A stretch of 64,000 nt of DNA, taken from the NCBI GenBank assembly GCA_002811675.1, contig PDIM01000011.1:155468-219467 (forward strand), read 5' to 3'. The notes below the pieces were generated by a model. The model did not search any database. It saw only the letters and a list, made by a program, of their open reading frames with translations, and had not been told where the DNA came from. Position numbers and translations under genes: made by a program. Source of the DNA: Ichthyosporea sp. XGB-2017a (taxonomy: Eukaryota > Opisthokonta > Ichthyosporea). Positions 19,996 to 30,001 of this stretch are shown here, in pieces (the stretch's first letter is position 1; every line of letters begins with the position of its first letter).

Positions 19996-20670
19996 ATGAC
20001 AGAACAAGGGGAGTTGGATTTCGGGGATCTTCTTGACGAAGATGATGTCCATGAGGAAATGCTTAAAGATCTTAGACGACTTAAGCAAGCTTGGATTAAT
20101 GAAAAAGTATGCCCGGAACTCTTGCCATTTGAACACGAAGTTGTGGAGAATATGTCTGAGCAAATAGAAAATCAAGCTCTTTCAATTGAAGATGGGGCAA
20201 AGGAAAATATAAATAACGCGTTCATAGCCAACCTGTATGAAATGGAGCTTGAGCGTTTGCGCTTTATTCTGAGGAGCTATCTCAGGGTTCGACTATGGAA
20301 AATCGAGAAAAACATAACTTATATTCTATCGAATCTCGAGCAAAGGCGGTGTCTCTCCCCTGCCGAAGAAAGCTATGCAAAAAATTACAAAGGTAATGTA
20401 GACACTCATTTTCACGACTGTTGTCTACAAGATTTGCCAGAAAGAATAAGAAATCTTAATGAACAAAGTGAAGAAGTGGACATGATTCCAAAACCCAATG
20501 TAGACGCATATGTGTTCTGCAAAGTAATGGAAGATGTAGGGCAATTTGTTTTCGAAGAAACGGCAGAGGGCGAAATACTTGAGGGAGAACTGGCCAAAGA
20601 CGACCGATACATTATTCGGTACAGCGCCATCAAACCTCTTCTTAAAGAGTCTAAGATAGCTCTACTGTAA
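19996..20670 (+). CDS. GINS4: GINS complex subunit SLD5 (GINS4)
   Basis: A single exon of 224 residues, close to the 223 of human GINS4. The acidic start LDFGDLLDEDD is followed by LKQAWINEKVCPELLPFEHEVVE, the standard SLD5 A-domain signature. The helical segment continues through FIANLYEMELERLRFILRSYLRVRLWKIEK. The C-terminal B-domain ends at the extreme terminus (DRYIIRYSAIKPLLKESKIALL), as in SLD5 proteins, which use this domain to hold the complex together. Within the CMG helicase it helps couple MCM2-7 with CDC45. The start at 19996 follows NM in the frame but fits the family N-terminus. Its AATAAA lies within 25 bp of the stop. Confidence 0.94.
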   Translation: MTEQGELDFGDLLDEDDVHEEMLKDLRRLKQAWINEKVCPELLPFEHEVVENMSEQIENQALSIEDGAKENINNAFIANLYEMELERLRFILRSYLRVRLWKIEKNITYILSNLEQRRCLSPAEESYAKNYKGNVDTHFHDCCLQDLPERIRNLNEQSEEVDMIPKPNVDAYVFCKVMEDVGQFVFEETAEGEILEGELAKDDRYIIRYSAIKPLLKESKIALL

Positions 20671-20691
20671 CTCTACCTTCAAACACCACAA

Positions 20692-20697
20692 AATAAA
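20692..20697 (+). terminator. AATAAA signal of SLD5
   Basis: A perfect hexamer 22 nt after the stop. Cleavage would fall within or next to the end of the convergent CD2BP2 gene. Confidence 0.65.
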
Positions 20698-20730
20698 CGC
20701 TCTTGTTTGTCTCATGTATGAACCACCTTC

Positions 20731-22095
20731 TCAGTCATAAATATCAAAATCTATGCGCTGAATCGGATAAAGGGGACCATCCCTGTGAGTTATTCTCCTC
20801 GCACAGCATTTTGTCGAGTCAAAGAAACCCTGCTCTTTCCATGCCATCATTGTGCTGTTCGGATAAGGACCATACATTTCGAATTTACCAGAATCATCAT
20901 CAGGTGATCCCCATTTATACTCCCACATTACTTCGTCCTTTGCCCCAGAGCTCTTGCTCACTTCATCGGAAGCAACACTTTCTTTTCCTTGAGTAACATT
21001 CACCACTATGTTTGACTTTAAGGAATGTCCACCACATATTTCATCCACGACTGATTCTTGAACAACGCCTACAAAGAGATAAGTGTATATCAAATGGAGA
21101 AAGCAAAAAAGTTACACAAGTGCACTAAAGAAGAATGTCACATTCACACAGTCCGTTCACATACCCTTTAAATTCATACCAGCAGTTCTCATTTTACGTA
21201 CAATGGTTTCAAATGAATCAGAGTAGATGTCATAATATTCATATTCCACCAAGCCAGCGGCAGCTTCTGTTAACTGGTTAATAAGCTCCACGGGTGAATG
21301 TTGCTCACCATTTTCAATTCCCGATTCAAGTGATTCTTCTTTTTGTTGCGTTTTCGCGTGGGATGAAGACGCATCCTTCTTCGCTTTGCTTTTTATTCGC
21401 TTCTTCTCAGCGAATGTCAGCCTTTGCTTCTTTCCCTTTGAAGACTTCGCATTGCTTAGGGCCTGGTAAAAAGAAAAGTCAATGTATTAGAATGCAACAT
21501 AAAAGATACAAACAAGAATAGAAAGACAAATACACACCTTTGTAACCGATTCTCCTGGCTTCAGCAGAGAAACAACAACCCTCAGCAATTCTTCCCGAGA
21601 CCTTTTCGCGATTTTCTCTTCACCACTCACTTCAATTGGCTTGTTTGCCTTAAATACATCTTTTTTCCAATCAACAGCATCAGCCCAAGCATCATTCCCT
21701 TCTTCTTCATCTTCATTGCTGCCCTCATCTTTACCTACTCCAAAGTAGTAATTTCCCTCTTTATCAAAACGTCCTTCTTCCATCTCTTCTTTCAGATTGA
21801 AAGGCATAAGCGCTTCGGAATCTTCGGCCGCCATTTCCTCTTGACCTTCAACATCATATTGCCCCATTACTTCGTAACGCGCACTCGTATGGTCTTTCGC
21901 AGTTTCTGAGAACATGCCAACTTCGAATTCGTCGTCATCTTCTTCATCGCTGTCCAAAGTGTGCTTTCCCGAAGTGCGCTCACGTACATTTGTCACTCTA
22001 GTATCTCTGCCCAAAGTACCGTAGTTTTGGTCTTCATGCTTTGTCCGTTTAGAATCGGAGTCCTGAAAATGTACTTTCCGTTTCGCTTTCGACAT
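20731..22095 (-). CDS. CD2BP2: CD2BP2/Lin1/Snu40 homologue (U5 snRNP, GYF domain)
   Basis: Three exons (22095-21538, 21462-21165, 21068-20731) encode 397 residues. The N-terminus MSKAKRKVHFQ is basic, followed by an acidic region and the conserved block PFNLKEEMEEGRFDKEGNYYF, which matches the Lin1/CD2BP2 signature. The middle exon carries a basic stretch and LVEYEYYDIYSDSFETIVRKMR. The C-terminal GYF domain is complete: MWEYKW, then YGPYPNSTMMAWKEQGFF and the terminal IQRIDFDIYD. In other eukaryotes it binds PRP6 and PRP8 in the 20S/U5 snRNP during assembly. Intron 1 uses a GTGTGT donor and the others consensus GTATGT. The call is secure. Confidence 0.95.
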
Positions 22096-22609
22096 CTCTA
22101 CACTCGCCCAAGTCAAGTCCACTGAGTTTGTCAATAATAATGCATCAGCAACTTGCAGTGTCAGGCTATTCTCCTAGCTCAAGGAGAGCCTAGCTAGGGT
22201 GGCTGAATGGAGGATACAGTACTACGTTACTCCGCGACTCGCCTGGCCGGTCTACTGCAAGCCATGGAGGTGTAGGGGTATGGTATGGGATGGTAATGTG
22301 CTTACCTTCGCGGACTGCCATAAAAAATAGCTCTAGACAAGTAGCAGAGTACTGCAGCCAGGCTACAGCTAAGATAGCTACCCACAGCACTCAGCAGCAA
22401 AAGAGTGTGGCCTGTGGGCCGGCTCTACAGACACCCTTGTATTGTTGGCTCTTCTCCAGTCTTCAAGATCTACTATTCTAGCTGTAATCCTGCCCTCTTT
22501 CCAGTCACACCAAAGCAAGCCCTCGTCAGTGTACTACTTGTAGGTCCTAGGATCCACTTGGAGATATAGGGAACTGAAGAACTATCCGCTGGTAAAAAAG
22601 AGGAACAAA
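22096..22609. other. Divergent promoter region, CD2BP2 / MAGUK
   Basis: A 514-bp gap containing two short TAGCTAG-like palindromic patches near 22175-22195. No gene is supported. Confidence 0.5.
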
Positions 22610-24992
22610 ATGAACATTGATGTGGAGAGTAAGTATTGCAAAAGCGAGTGATTTCTCTGAACGGGATGGCTTTTTATTTTCTGTTTAGCAACTTTAAGGC
22701 GATTGTGAACTGACTTTTTTGTGTTTAGATCTTGGCTCTTTTGCGGGAGCATTGCAATCATACCCGGACGATGAAGAAGGGATAGAGAATATCGAGAGGG
22801 ATCCGGGTATGCATGTGTCAAAATCGGATAAAGACTTTTTGATTGAACTCCTTCTCATTGATCCTGAATTTAAAATGCTATTGGAAATTCATTCAAAAGT
22901 TGCAGCATTTTATAAAACAAATATTGAACCAAAGGGCTTTAATTTGTGGAAGGATGTTAGTGATATGCTCAAAGCCGTCAAAGCCATTAAGGCCCTTGAG
23001 GAGGATGGAGCCAAAGAAGACTCGTACATTTCACAACAAAGCTACGTTTTTGATAAATTTGGAGAGTTAAAGTCTCTCTTAGAAAAGCCCCATTTTCAAG
23101 CCCTAATTCAAGTGCATGATGAAATTGCTAAAATGCATTCTGCCGTGGATAATTTAAAAATAGTTCGCTTACTAAAGACGTCGTTGCCTCTTGGACTTTC
23201 ACTAGCACAGGATAAAGGAAAGTTGTATATTGAAGAAGTACTCCCAGACTCGCTTGCCAGCAAAGGGGGACTTCGAGCTGGTGATGAAATCATAAAAATG
23301 AATGACATTGTAATGTTTAAAGTGTTCAAAGAGCGCTCTGAAAAAAAAGCTAGTGAGACGAAAGAAGATAATAACAGTAGCGCCAATAGCTCGAATGTAA
23401 GCTCTCCGAAACCAGGTGAAGAACCTAAAGATGATGAACGGAAAACTGAAAGTGGCGGGCGAGCTCGAAGGCTGAGTATTTCTAGTCTTCGAGGCAACGC
23501 TGAGAGGGAAAGTAGTGAAGCCCCAGCTCCACGAAGCGGGAGACGTAGAAGTGTGAGCTTGGGAGACCAAGATGCAGCCGCACTTGCAACATCGAGCTCT
23601 CAGCCAGCCAAAAACAGAAGGGCGAGTGGATCTCTGTCTTTTGGGGCCACAGTTAGTTTAATGGCGAGGTTAAAGAAAATCCGAAAGAAAAAGGCGAGGA
23701 AAATTGTGGGACAGGGAGTATTGTGTGAGGCGGCTTCTGAAGAATGGTCTAAGAGTAGAGGCCTGGTAACGCTTATTGTTAAAAAGGGTAATGGGCAAGA
23801 ACTGGATGATTGGAAACAAGTGAAAATGGTGAGGGCGTTATGTGAATATCGACCTGCAGATGATGACGACTCCAGAGCGCAAAGTCTTGGTTTACGTTTT
23901 GATGTCAGATCGGTGCTTGAAATTGGCGAAGAGGAGGACGAAGATTTGTCTTATGTCCAAGCGAAACTGATTAATGAAAAAAAGTACGAGTCGAGTGTTG
24001 TTGGTATAGTCCCTACAGAAAAAAGGCTAAAAGAGCTGTACGATAAAAAATACAAGAACACCATAGAGGCAGCAGAGAAAAAGAAAAAGAGGCGCTCAGT
24101 TGGGGCCGGTGGTCTTGGAAGCAAAATGTCTCTCAATGTAAGCTCGCTTTCCTTGGCAAGCAATGCCCCTGCGACTCAAGAAGGGTCAGGGGCTCTTTCA
24201 AAAAAGAAATCGTTCTTTGATGTTTTCAAAAGAAAGGAGTCGAAATTAACAGTAAAACAAGGTGGTAGTCAAATGTCTATGATGTCCTTGGCCGAAAGTA
24301 CCAATTTTGAAAACTCTAGCCTAGAGAATGTTCCCCCATTTCGAACGTATGAAGAGATTACAGAGCTAATGCCAGGTAGCTCGCAAAATGCCCCTTGCCC
24401 CGATGTTGTTATTTTGACAGGACCTTCCAAATTTGACGTCACCTTTATTCAAAACCAGCTTTTAGAGCTTTCGCCAGAAAAGTACGGGGTCCCTAATGTC
24501 CATACTACGCGTGATGCGACTCAGACAGACTCCGAAGGGCATTGTTTTATTTCCAACATTGAATGTGAGCAAATGATTTCAGAGAAAGCTTTCTTGGAGT
24601 ATGGTGTATATGGAGATAATATGTACGGTACAAGCCTGTCATCCATTCAGGAAGTTGTCGATAAAGGAAAAACCTGCATTGTGCGTATGAGGCCTCAAAA
24701 TATCTCCACCTTGCAGAGAAGTAGCTTTGAGCCGTTTATTGTGTGGGTTGATCCCAACCAAGAATGCAGAGTGGGATCGCACGCAGATCTCTCCGCCACG
24801 CCTGCAGAACTCAGGAGACGAGAAGCCCTTGCGGCAAGCATAAAGCTTAATTTCTCCCACCTTTTCGATTTTTCTGTTGAGGAGTGTGAACTGTTCAAGG
24901 CGCGGGCCCTCATCAAAGAAGTCCTTCAACTAGCAGAAGTCATGCCGAGATGGGTTTCAACAAGATTGGATGAAGAGAATAAAAAAGCTTGA
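22610..24992 (+). CDS. p55/MPP-like MAGUK scaffold protein
   Basis: A 19-nt first exon (22610-22628, MNIDVE) and a long second exon (22729-24992) joined by a GT-AG intron give 760 residues. L27-like helices occupy about 30-145 (FGELKSLLEKPHFQALIQVHDEIAK matches the L27C of MPP proteins). A PDZ domain starts at about 150 (PLGLSL as the binding loop; LASKGGLRAGDEIIKMN). It seems interrupted by a Ser/Lys-rich insertion of about 140 residues before its last strand, VTLIVKKG. An SH3 follows (VRALCEYRPADD to VVGIVPT), then a guanylate-kinase domain from about 565 (VVILTGPSKFD). The P-loop lysine is missing, as usual in MAGUKs, so it is a binding module. Such scaffolds organise membrane complexes at the cell cortex. 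Confidence 0.9.
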
Positions 24993-25033
24993 ACACAAGG
25001 AGAGCTTCTTTAAGAACGAAAGAAAACGATAAC

Positions 25034-25039
25034 AATAAA
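25034..25039 (+). terminator. AATAAA signal of the MAGUK gene
   Basis: A perfect hexamer located 7 bp before the convergent pyridoxal kinase stop. The two transcripts must overlap at their 3' ends. Confidence 0.6.
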
Positions 25040-25045
25040 AGGCCA

Positions 25046-26074
25046 CTACACAACTATAGACTCTACTTCGAAATAGTCCACATCAGGATTTTCAATTTCA
25101 TTCTTGCTTTGGATAAGAAGTAGTTCTCTTGATTTCCATCGCAAACTTTCTCTTCTCTTTCTTTTACTAGATTCAGACGAATTTGAGAGGAGCATTGCAT
25201 TAAATGTTTTTTCCAGCACTTTGTATACCGTTGACAGAGTTTTGCGAACAGCAAGGCCCAAATTTAGTCCGTGCCTATACGACCAACATAAGATTAGTCC
25301 TGCAAACAAGTCTCCGGTACCAGTAAAACTGCCCTCGATGTCTAATTTGGGAACTCGGATACGAAACTGAACGGGATGGCCGCCGCCAGAAACAACTTGG
25401 CTACCGTATACCAAAATTTCGTCACCTGCTACGTCTTCGTCTTTCCTCACATGAGTAGCCGAAGTTATAATCACTGTAGGGATTCCTTTTTCGTGAAGTG
25501 CTCCAATCGCCTGAAGAGCGCGATCTTGCGAAGTTATTTCAATCCCTGTTAGTAACTCTGCTTCAAACATGTTTGGAACAATAATATCTGCGTGCTGAAT
25601 AACTTCGTCTTTGTAAACAGAAACCAAATCTTTTGAAACGTAAAGTTTGCCATCGTCTCCCATAACTGGATCACAAACATACAACAACCCGCTGCCAGAG
25701 CACTCCCGCTTTAGTATCTCCAAAACCTTTACAATCATTCTGAGCATTGAAACCTCCCCAATATAGCCTGTCAACACGTGTGTGTATCCCATATGAAGCT
25801 CATTTCCTCGTAGACCCTCAAAGAGCTCCCATAGCTGATCCCCATTCATCTTTGTTCCTTTAATAATCGGATATGCGGTGTGATTGCTAAAGTTGACACT
25901 GTTAATGCAATCTACATCAAAGCCCAGTACCTGCATGGGGAAAGTTGCTGCTTTGTTACCCACATAACCGGACACAACATGTGATTGAATTGATAAAACT
26001 CGGGGCAAAGTTGATGCCTCTCTACTTTCTCCATCCACTGTGGTCGACATATTTAAATTCTCAGCCAAGTTCAT
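25046..26074 (-). CDS. PDXK: Pyridoxal kinase
   Basis: A single exon of 342 residues from the first ATG (MNLAENLNM). A second ATG at 26050 (MSTTVDG) is also possible, since the family homology begins at VLSIQSHVVSGYVGNKAATFPMQVLGF. Ribokinase-like signatures follow: VNFSNHTAY, the loop YVCDPVMGDDGKLYV, IVPNMFEAELLTG and the anion-hole/catalytic-Asp motif FTGTGDLFAGLIL near residue 265. The C-terminal SKNEIENPDVDYF ending parallels human PDXK (SKRDIEDPEI). It phosphorylates pyridoxal, pyridoxine and pyridoxamine with ATP in vitamin B6 salvage. Only 53 bp separate its stop from that of the MAGUK gene. Confidence 0.95.
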   Translation of the reverse strand: MNLAENLNMSTTVDGESREASTLPRVLSIQSHVVSGYVGNKAATFPMQVLGFDVDCINSVNFSNHTAYPIIKGTKMNGDQLWELFEGLRGNELHMGYTHVLTGYIGEVSMLRMIVKVLEILKRECSGSGLLYVCDPVMGDDGKLYVSKDLVSVYKDEVIQHADIIVPNMFEAELLTGIEITSQDRALQAIGALHEKGIPTVIITSATHVRKDEDVAGDEILVYGSQVVSGGGHPVQFRIRVPKLDIEGSFTGTGDLFAGLILCWSYRHGLNLGLAVRKTLSTVYKVLEKTFNAMLLSNSSESSKRKRRESLRWKSRELLLIQSKNEIENPDVDYFEVESIVV

Positions 26075-26688
26075 GCAGTCAGTCAGTCCAATACAGATCA
26101 AGCAAGCCAGCCCCTGATCCCAGTCCAGCTATAGCTAGTGATCTAGCAATGGTGGTTTACTTTGTAACAAGGAAGCTTCAAATTGTGGGGGCTGGTATTT
26201 ATAATATAAATGATCATCTGCAGTAGTACAGACGTATAGCCGACTGCATGGCTTATAACCTATAGTAATTTTTATTTCCATTCCTTTTAAGGACATTTCA
26301 CCAATGTCTGTTATCTGTGTACCTCGTTCAATGCCCCCCCCCATGCAGCGAAATTCAATACTCAACTCTCATTTCCATACACGCAAGGAATCCCGCCGCC
26401 TCCCCAAATCCTCAAACTGGTCACGTTAAGGAACGCGCTTGAAGTATTGACAGGGCTCATGCCGTGTAAATTGCAGGTACGAGGAGTGCAGAACGACGTT
26501 ATTTCTACAGATGGGACCTTTCTTTGGGAACGTCAGCTACTTCTACAAGCCTGTCTCTAGCAAGAACAGTAGCATCGCTTTTGCCGAAGTTCGTATTCTT
26601 TTATTCCCCACCCAAGTCTCCATGAAATGACTCCCACCCACCCCCATATGAGCTTGCAAACCACCTCAAACAAACCCAAAGGTTACTT
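26075..26688. other. Intergenic between pyridoxal kinase and USP genes
   Basis: This 614-bp gap separates two minus-strand genes. It contains a poly-C run near 26335 and a minus-strand AATAAA (TTTATT at 26600-26605) about 85 nt past the USP stop. Nothing else is recognised. Confidence 0.5.
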
Positions 26689-27258
26689 TTACGGAAGGCT
26701 CATTGCCCCGTGGTTGACAAGTTTCTTTGCCCCAGCACTAATTGTTTCCCTCACCACAATGACCGGGCATTGGCAATGGAACATACAATATTCAGAAACA
26801 GATCCCATCAATGTTTTCTTTACTGTTCCCAAGCCCCGGCTCCCCATTACTACCATATCGCACATATTCTCCTCTACGAAATTCACCAAAAGCTGCTTTG
26901 CATCACCAAACAATACGTGAGCCTCTATGCTAATTTCTCCACAAGCATCTGCCGTGCTAGCTTCCTGAGTCATACTATTACTTCGCACTCTAAACCCCTT
27001 TACGTTACTGGTGCCGCAATTACTTATTGATTTCCTGATTATTTCCTTGTGGGTTGCGATAATAGCCTCCACTTTCGTTTTCATTTCCTCTGTTACTGTA
27101 TACTGGCCCTCCTTGTTTTTCTTTGCTCCACTTACTATATGAATCAAATAAACAATGTCTCCGCTATGCGCCAAATGTGTCGCATACCAGGCAGATGCAT
27201 TCTCGGCATGGAAAGAGCCGTCACACGCGATCAGAACTTTCCTATTCGGAGATCCCAT
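26689..27258 (-). CDS. Universal stress protein (UspA domain)
   Basis: A single-domain protein of 189 residues from the ATG at 27258 (MGSPNRKVLIACDGS). Strand 1 VLIACDGS and the Asp that contacts ATP are present. The C-terminal nucleotide-binding motif GSRGLGTVKKTLMGSVS matches G-x2-G-x9-G-S, so it is of the ATP-binding type. The VVMGSRG and CPVIVV strands close the Rossmann-like fold. A loop of about 25 residues (NSMTQEASTADAC) is longer than usual. In plants, protists and bacteria these cytosolic proteins respond to stress or nutrient state; a specific role cannot be inferred. It sits in tandem with pyridoxal kinase and uridine phosphorylase on the minus strand. Confidence 0.9.
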   Translation of the reverse strand: MGSPNRKVLIACDGSFHAENASAWYATHLAHSGDIVYLIHIVSGAKKNKEGQYTVTEEMKTKVEAIIATHKEIIRKSISNCGTSNVKGFRVRSNSMTQEASTADACGEISIEAHVLFGDAKQLLVNFVEENMCDMVVMGSRGLGTVKKTLMGSVSEYCMFHCQCPVIVVRETISAGAKKLVNHGAMSLP

Positions 27259-27968
27259 AGTGTATATTTTAATATCTGTCACAAAACTTTCACAAGTTTT
27301 GTTCCAAGGGAGTAGCAGGAGGGGTGATCCAAAACAAAGGGTAAATCTATTATTACTATTATTACTAATCCATAAAGTTGCATGCAGTTGAGTCTATCTC
27401 CTACGCTACTAGTGTAGACTGTAGTGTAACTGTAATATGTGAGAGAGTGAGAACAGAGGTGGAAAGGGTCATAATTGGAGTCCATAATAATTTTTATTCT
27501 ACACATGATTATATTAATTACAGCTATGTACATAGTCTCATGTACAATTATCATCAAGATAGACCCAAAAAAGGATAGTCCTCTAGCTGGGGAGTTACAA
27601 CCGAGACTAGAGACTAATAGACACCCTGTAATTCGATCGAACGAGACAACTATGAGAGCGAAGCAAGGACAATCCACCCACAACTCAGACTACCCTGCAA
27701 GGCTTATTATGTAGCAGCACAAAAATAGGACCTTTAGGGAGCTTTAGCTACCTCCTGGGTCCTGGTCATAGCTCCTTGCTGTCACTGCTATACCCTGTCC
27801 TTGGTAAGTGTATTTCGCGCCAGCTACGTCAGATTACTTTCTCAAAGTCCCACAATGAGTTGATGGATGGGTTGAGGACCAGCTCTTTCGTCTTTATTAA
27901 CACGCATAGGACATATACACAGAAGAAGGCGCCGTGGTGATATTGGAAGGCTTTGGTCTTCCTTCACT
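27259..27968. other. Intergenic between USP and uridine phosphorylase
   Basis: A 710-bp gap. There is an ATT-trinucleotide-rich patch at about 27345-27365 and a minus-strand AATAAA (TTTATT at 27893-27898) serving uridine phosphorylase. Short frames here lack coding features. Confidence 0.5.
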
Positions 27969-29096
27969 TTACACGGGTCTGGGGTGCTCACTGTATTTAT
28001 AGCGCTTCGGGATGTGCTCATAATCATTCCAGACACAATGCTCTCCTCTCATCAAAGTCGAAGACTCCATAGGGAATGAACAGACGGTATTGAGAACTTC
28101 GTATCCCCCTTCCCTCTCTGCTTTGCGAAGAGACTCGTTGTCGATAAAGTCATCAGTTGCTCTATTTGCCACCACGATACACGCTGCCGCAGCTCTAATA
28201 GAACCACGAGGACGACTGCAGCGGGAAAGATGAAACAAGTGAAAAGTTTCCATCTCTACGGACATGGACTCTGGACACTTCTCAAGCAATTCAGGGAGCA
28301 ATGTTTCGTTCTTATCATCAAAATTTTCGTCCGATCTTCCTTGGGAAGCAAAGAAAGTGTCAGCTGTAGAGTTCATTCCTTCACGGACATTTGTGTGCTC
28401 ATTATGATGCAAATTCTTAACTAAGAGAGCACTTAGCTCCGAACAACCTTTGATACACTTTGTGAAATTGTAAAACTCTCTTGCTTTATATCCACAATCA
28501 CTTCCACTTTCTGAAGGAACTTCTATGGGTTCCTCAGTGAAACCGTCAACAAAGGAATCAACATTCCTCAAAATAAGATTGGAACCTTTGCTTGCAACAA
28601 TAATGGACCCGACAGGAACATCCTCTCTGGGTGTTCCACATGTACCCAAACGGATAAATATCATTGGTCCGTCAACAATAGCCCTTGTTTCCCTTACAAC
28701 AAAATCCATCATTGGGAATCCCATTCCAGTGGCAATAATTGTAACAGGGACTTTCTTGAACTTTCCAGTGAACACTGTGAAGCCGCGATTCGATGTTCGA
28801 GCAAATGTTTCTTTCGGACTGTCAAGCATTTCAGCGAGAAGCTTAGCTCTATTAGGGTCGCCAACTGAAATAACTCTGTTGCAAACTTCACCTCTTTTCA
28901 CACCAAGGTGATAGACACGCCCCTCTGAATCTTTCGGGAAATTGGCATTCTTACAATTTCCGACTTTTCTAAACAAGTCATCTCCAAGAGTTGGATCATC
29001 AACAGATATTGCTGAATCCGTAGAATCTTTCCTCGCTTTAGAGGTGCCCCCAATGTCGGTATCGAACTGAGGGAGGACAGATGCTTCTAAACTCAT
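27969..29096 (-). CDS. Uridine phosphorylase family (PNP_UDP_1) nucleosidase/phosphorylase
   Basis: A single exon of 375 residues from ATG 29096 (MSLEASVLPQFD). The first ~70 residues are polar and specific to this protein. The nucleoside phosphorylase fold follows: VISVGDPNRAKLLAEML with the phosphate-binding Gly and Arg, IATGMGFPMMDFVVRE, FIRLGTCGTPREDVPVGS, and SVEMETFHLF, the ribose-binding E-M-E motif. Together these fit uridine phosphorylase rather than purine nucleoside phosphorylase. It would cleave uridine with phosphate to uracil and ribose-1-phosphate in cytosolic pyrimidine salvage. There is a longer than usual loop at about 250-285 (NSTADTFFASQGRSDENFDDKNE). Confidence 0.88.
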   Translation of the reverse strand: MSLEASVLPQFDTDIGGTSKARKDSTDSAISVDDPTLGDDLFRKVGNCKNANFPKDSEGRVYHLGVKRGEVCNRVISVGDPNRAKLLAEMLDSPKETFARTSNRGFTVFTGKFKKVPVTIIATGMGFPMMDFVVRETRAIVDGPMIFIRLGTCGTPREDVPVGSIIVASKGSNLILRNVDSFVDGFTEEPIEVPSESGSDCGYKAREFYNFTKCIKGCSELSALLVKNLHHNEHTNVREGMNSTADTFFASQGRSDENFDDKNETLLPELLEKCPESMSVEMETFHLFHLSRCSRPRGSIRAAAACIVVANRATDDFIDNESLRKAEREGGYEVLNTVCSFPMESSTLMRGEHCVWNDYEHIPKRYKYSEHPRPV

Positions 29097-30001
29097 ACTG
29101 ATTGTTGTGAATAGCTTCAGCTGCTTATTACACACTCAATTGGTTACAAATGCTTGCAGACAATGGTAATCTTATAGGCTGTTACGGATCTGAAATTCAC
29201 AGCACACTGCACACATATACTGCTCCATCATGAATACTTTTTCTAGCGGAGTCTGTCATTTGTACAGTATTACAGTAACTATTAAATGAGTACATATCTC
29301 TGTGTCGACGCAGTTTTTATATATCATAGACCATGATAGCTGTTGACAGTCTATAAGTACTAATATATTCGATCCAGGGCTAGGCGGAGGCCATTTATAT
29401 CATAGAAATTCTGGCACAAAAGAGATCAAAGATAGAGACGTATGCCAGAAAGTGCCACGTGGCTGTGTGCTTATATCAAGGAATATTTTACAGAGCAGCT
29501 GATGCTATTTCAGAGTTGCTTGTCACGGGTCACGAGACCTATAACATGCTACTATATAATATATAAAATTGCAATGACCTAAAGGTCGGCTCGCTCGCTA
29601 TTTTCTTCTTTAGGGCTATAGATAGTAGGGCAAATTCCAGGAGCCAATCAGAGGACGCCCTAAAAGTGTATTTAAATTGTCCATCAGTAAGGAGGAATCG
29701 CTCGCAAGCTCGCTCGATAAGTTTTGTTTATAATAAATGAATATGAGGACTAAAATTGTTCACACACGTCAACGCATGAGCATGAATATTGCTTCAATTT
29801 ATTTTATAATTGGCATGAATGCACGTCTAATGTGTCTGCGATTCATGATGACGCTTTAGCGCCATTTCTTATATTCAGGACAAACAGGAGCTAATAGAAT
29901 CATCTAGAATGCACAATTGCGCTGACCTAGGATATTTACAAGTTTTTGTCTTGCAGATCATAATGGCCGAATTTTGTCTGGACAGTTCCTGTCCAGCTCC
30001 A
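29097..30001. other. AT-rich intergenic region with GCTCGCTCG repeats
   Basis: A 905-bp gap between two minus-strand genes, with no supported coding frame. The motif GCTCGCTCG occurs twice, at about 29590 and 29710, and CCACGTGG at about 29454 is a perfect palindromic E-box-like site. Confidence 0.45.

Noticed and set aside
29580-29720. Repeated GCTCGCTCG motif considered as a regulatory array
   Set aside because: Only two clear copies with irregular spacing; not enough to call a regulatory element.
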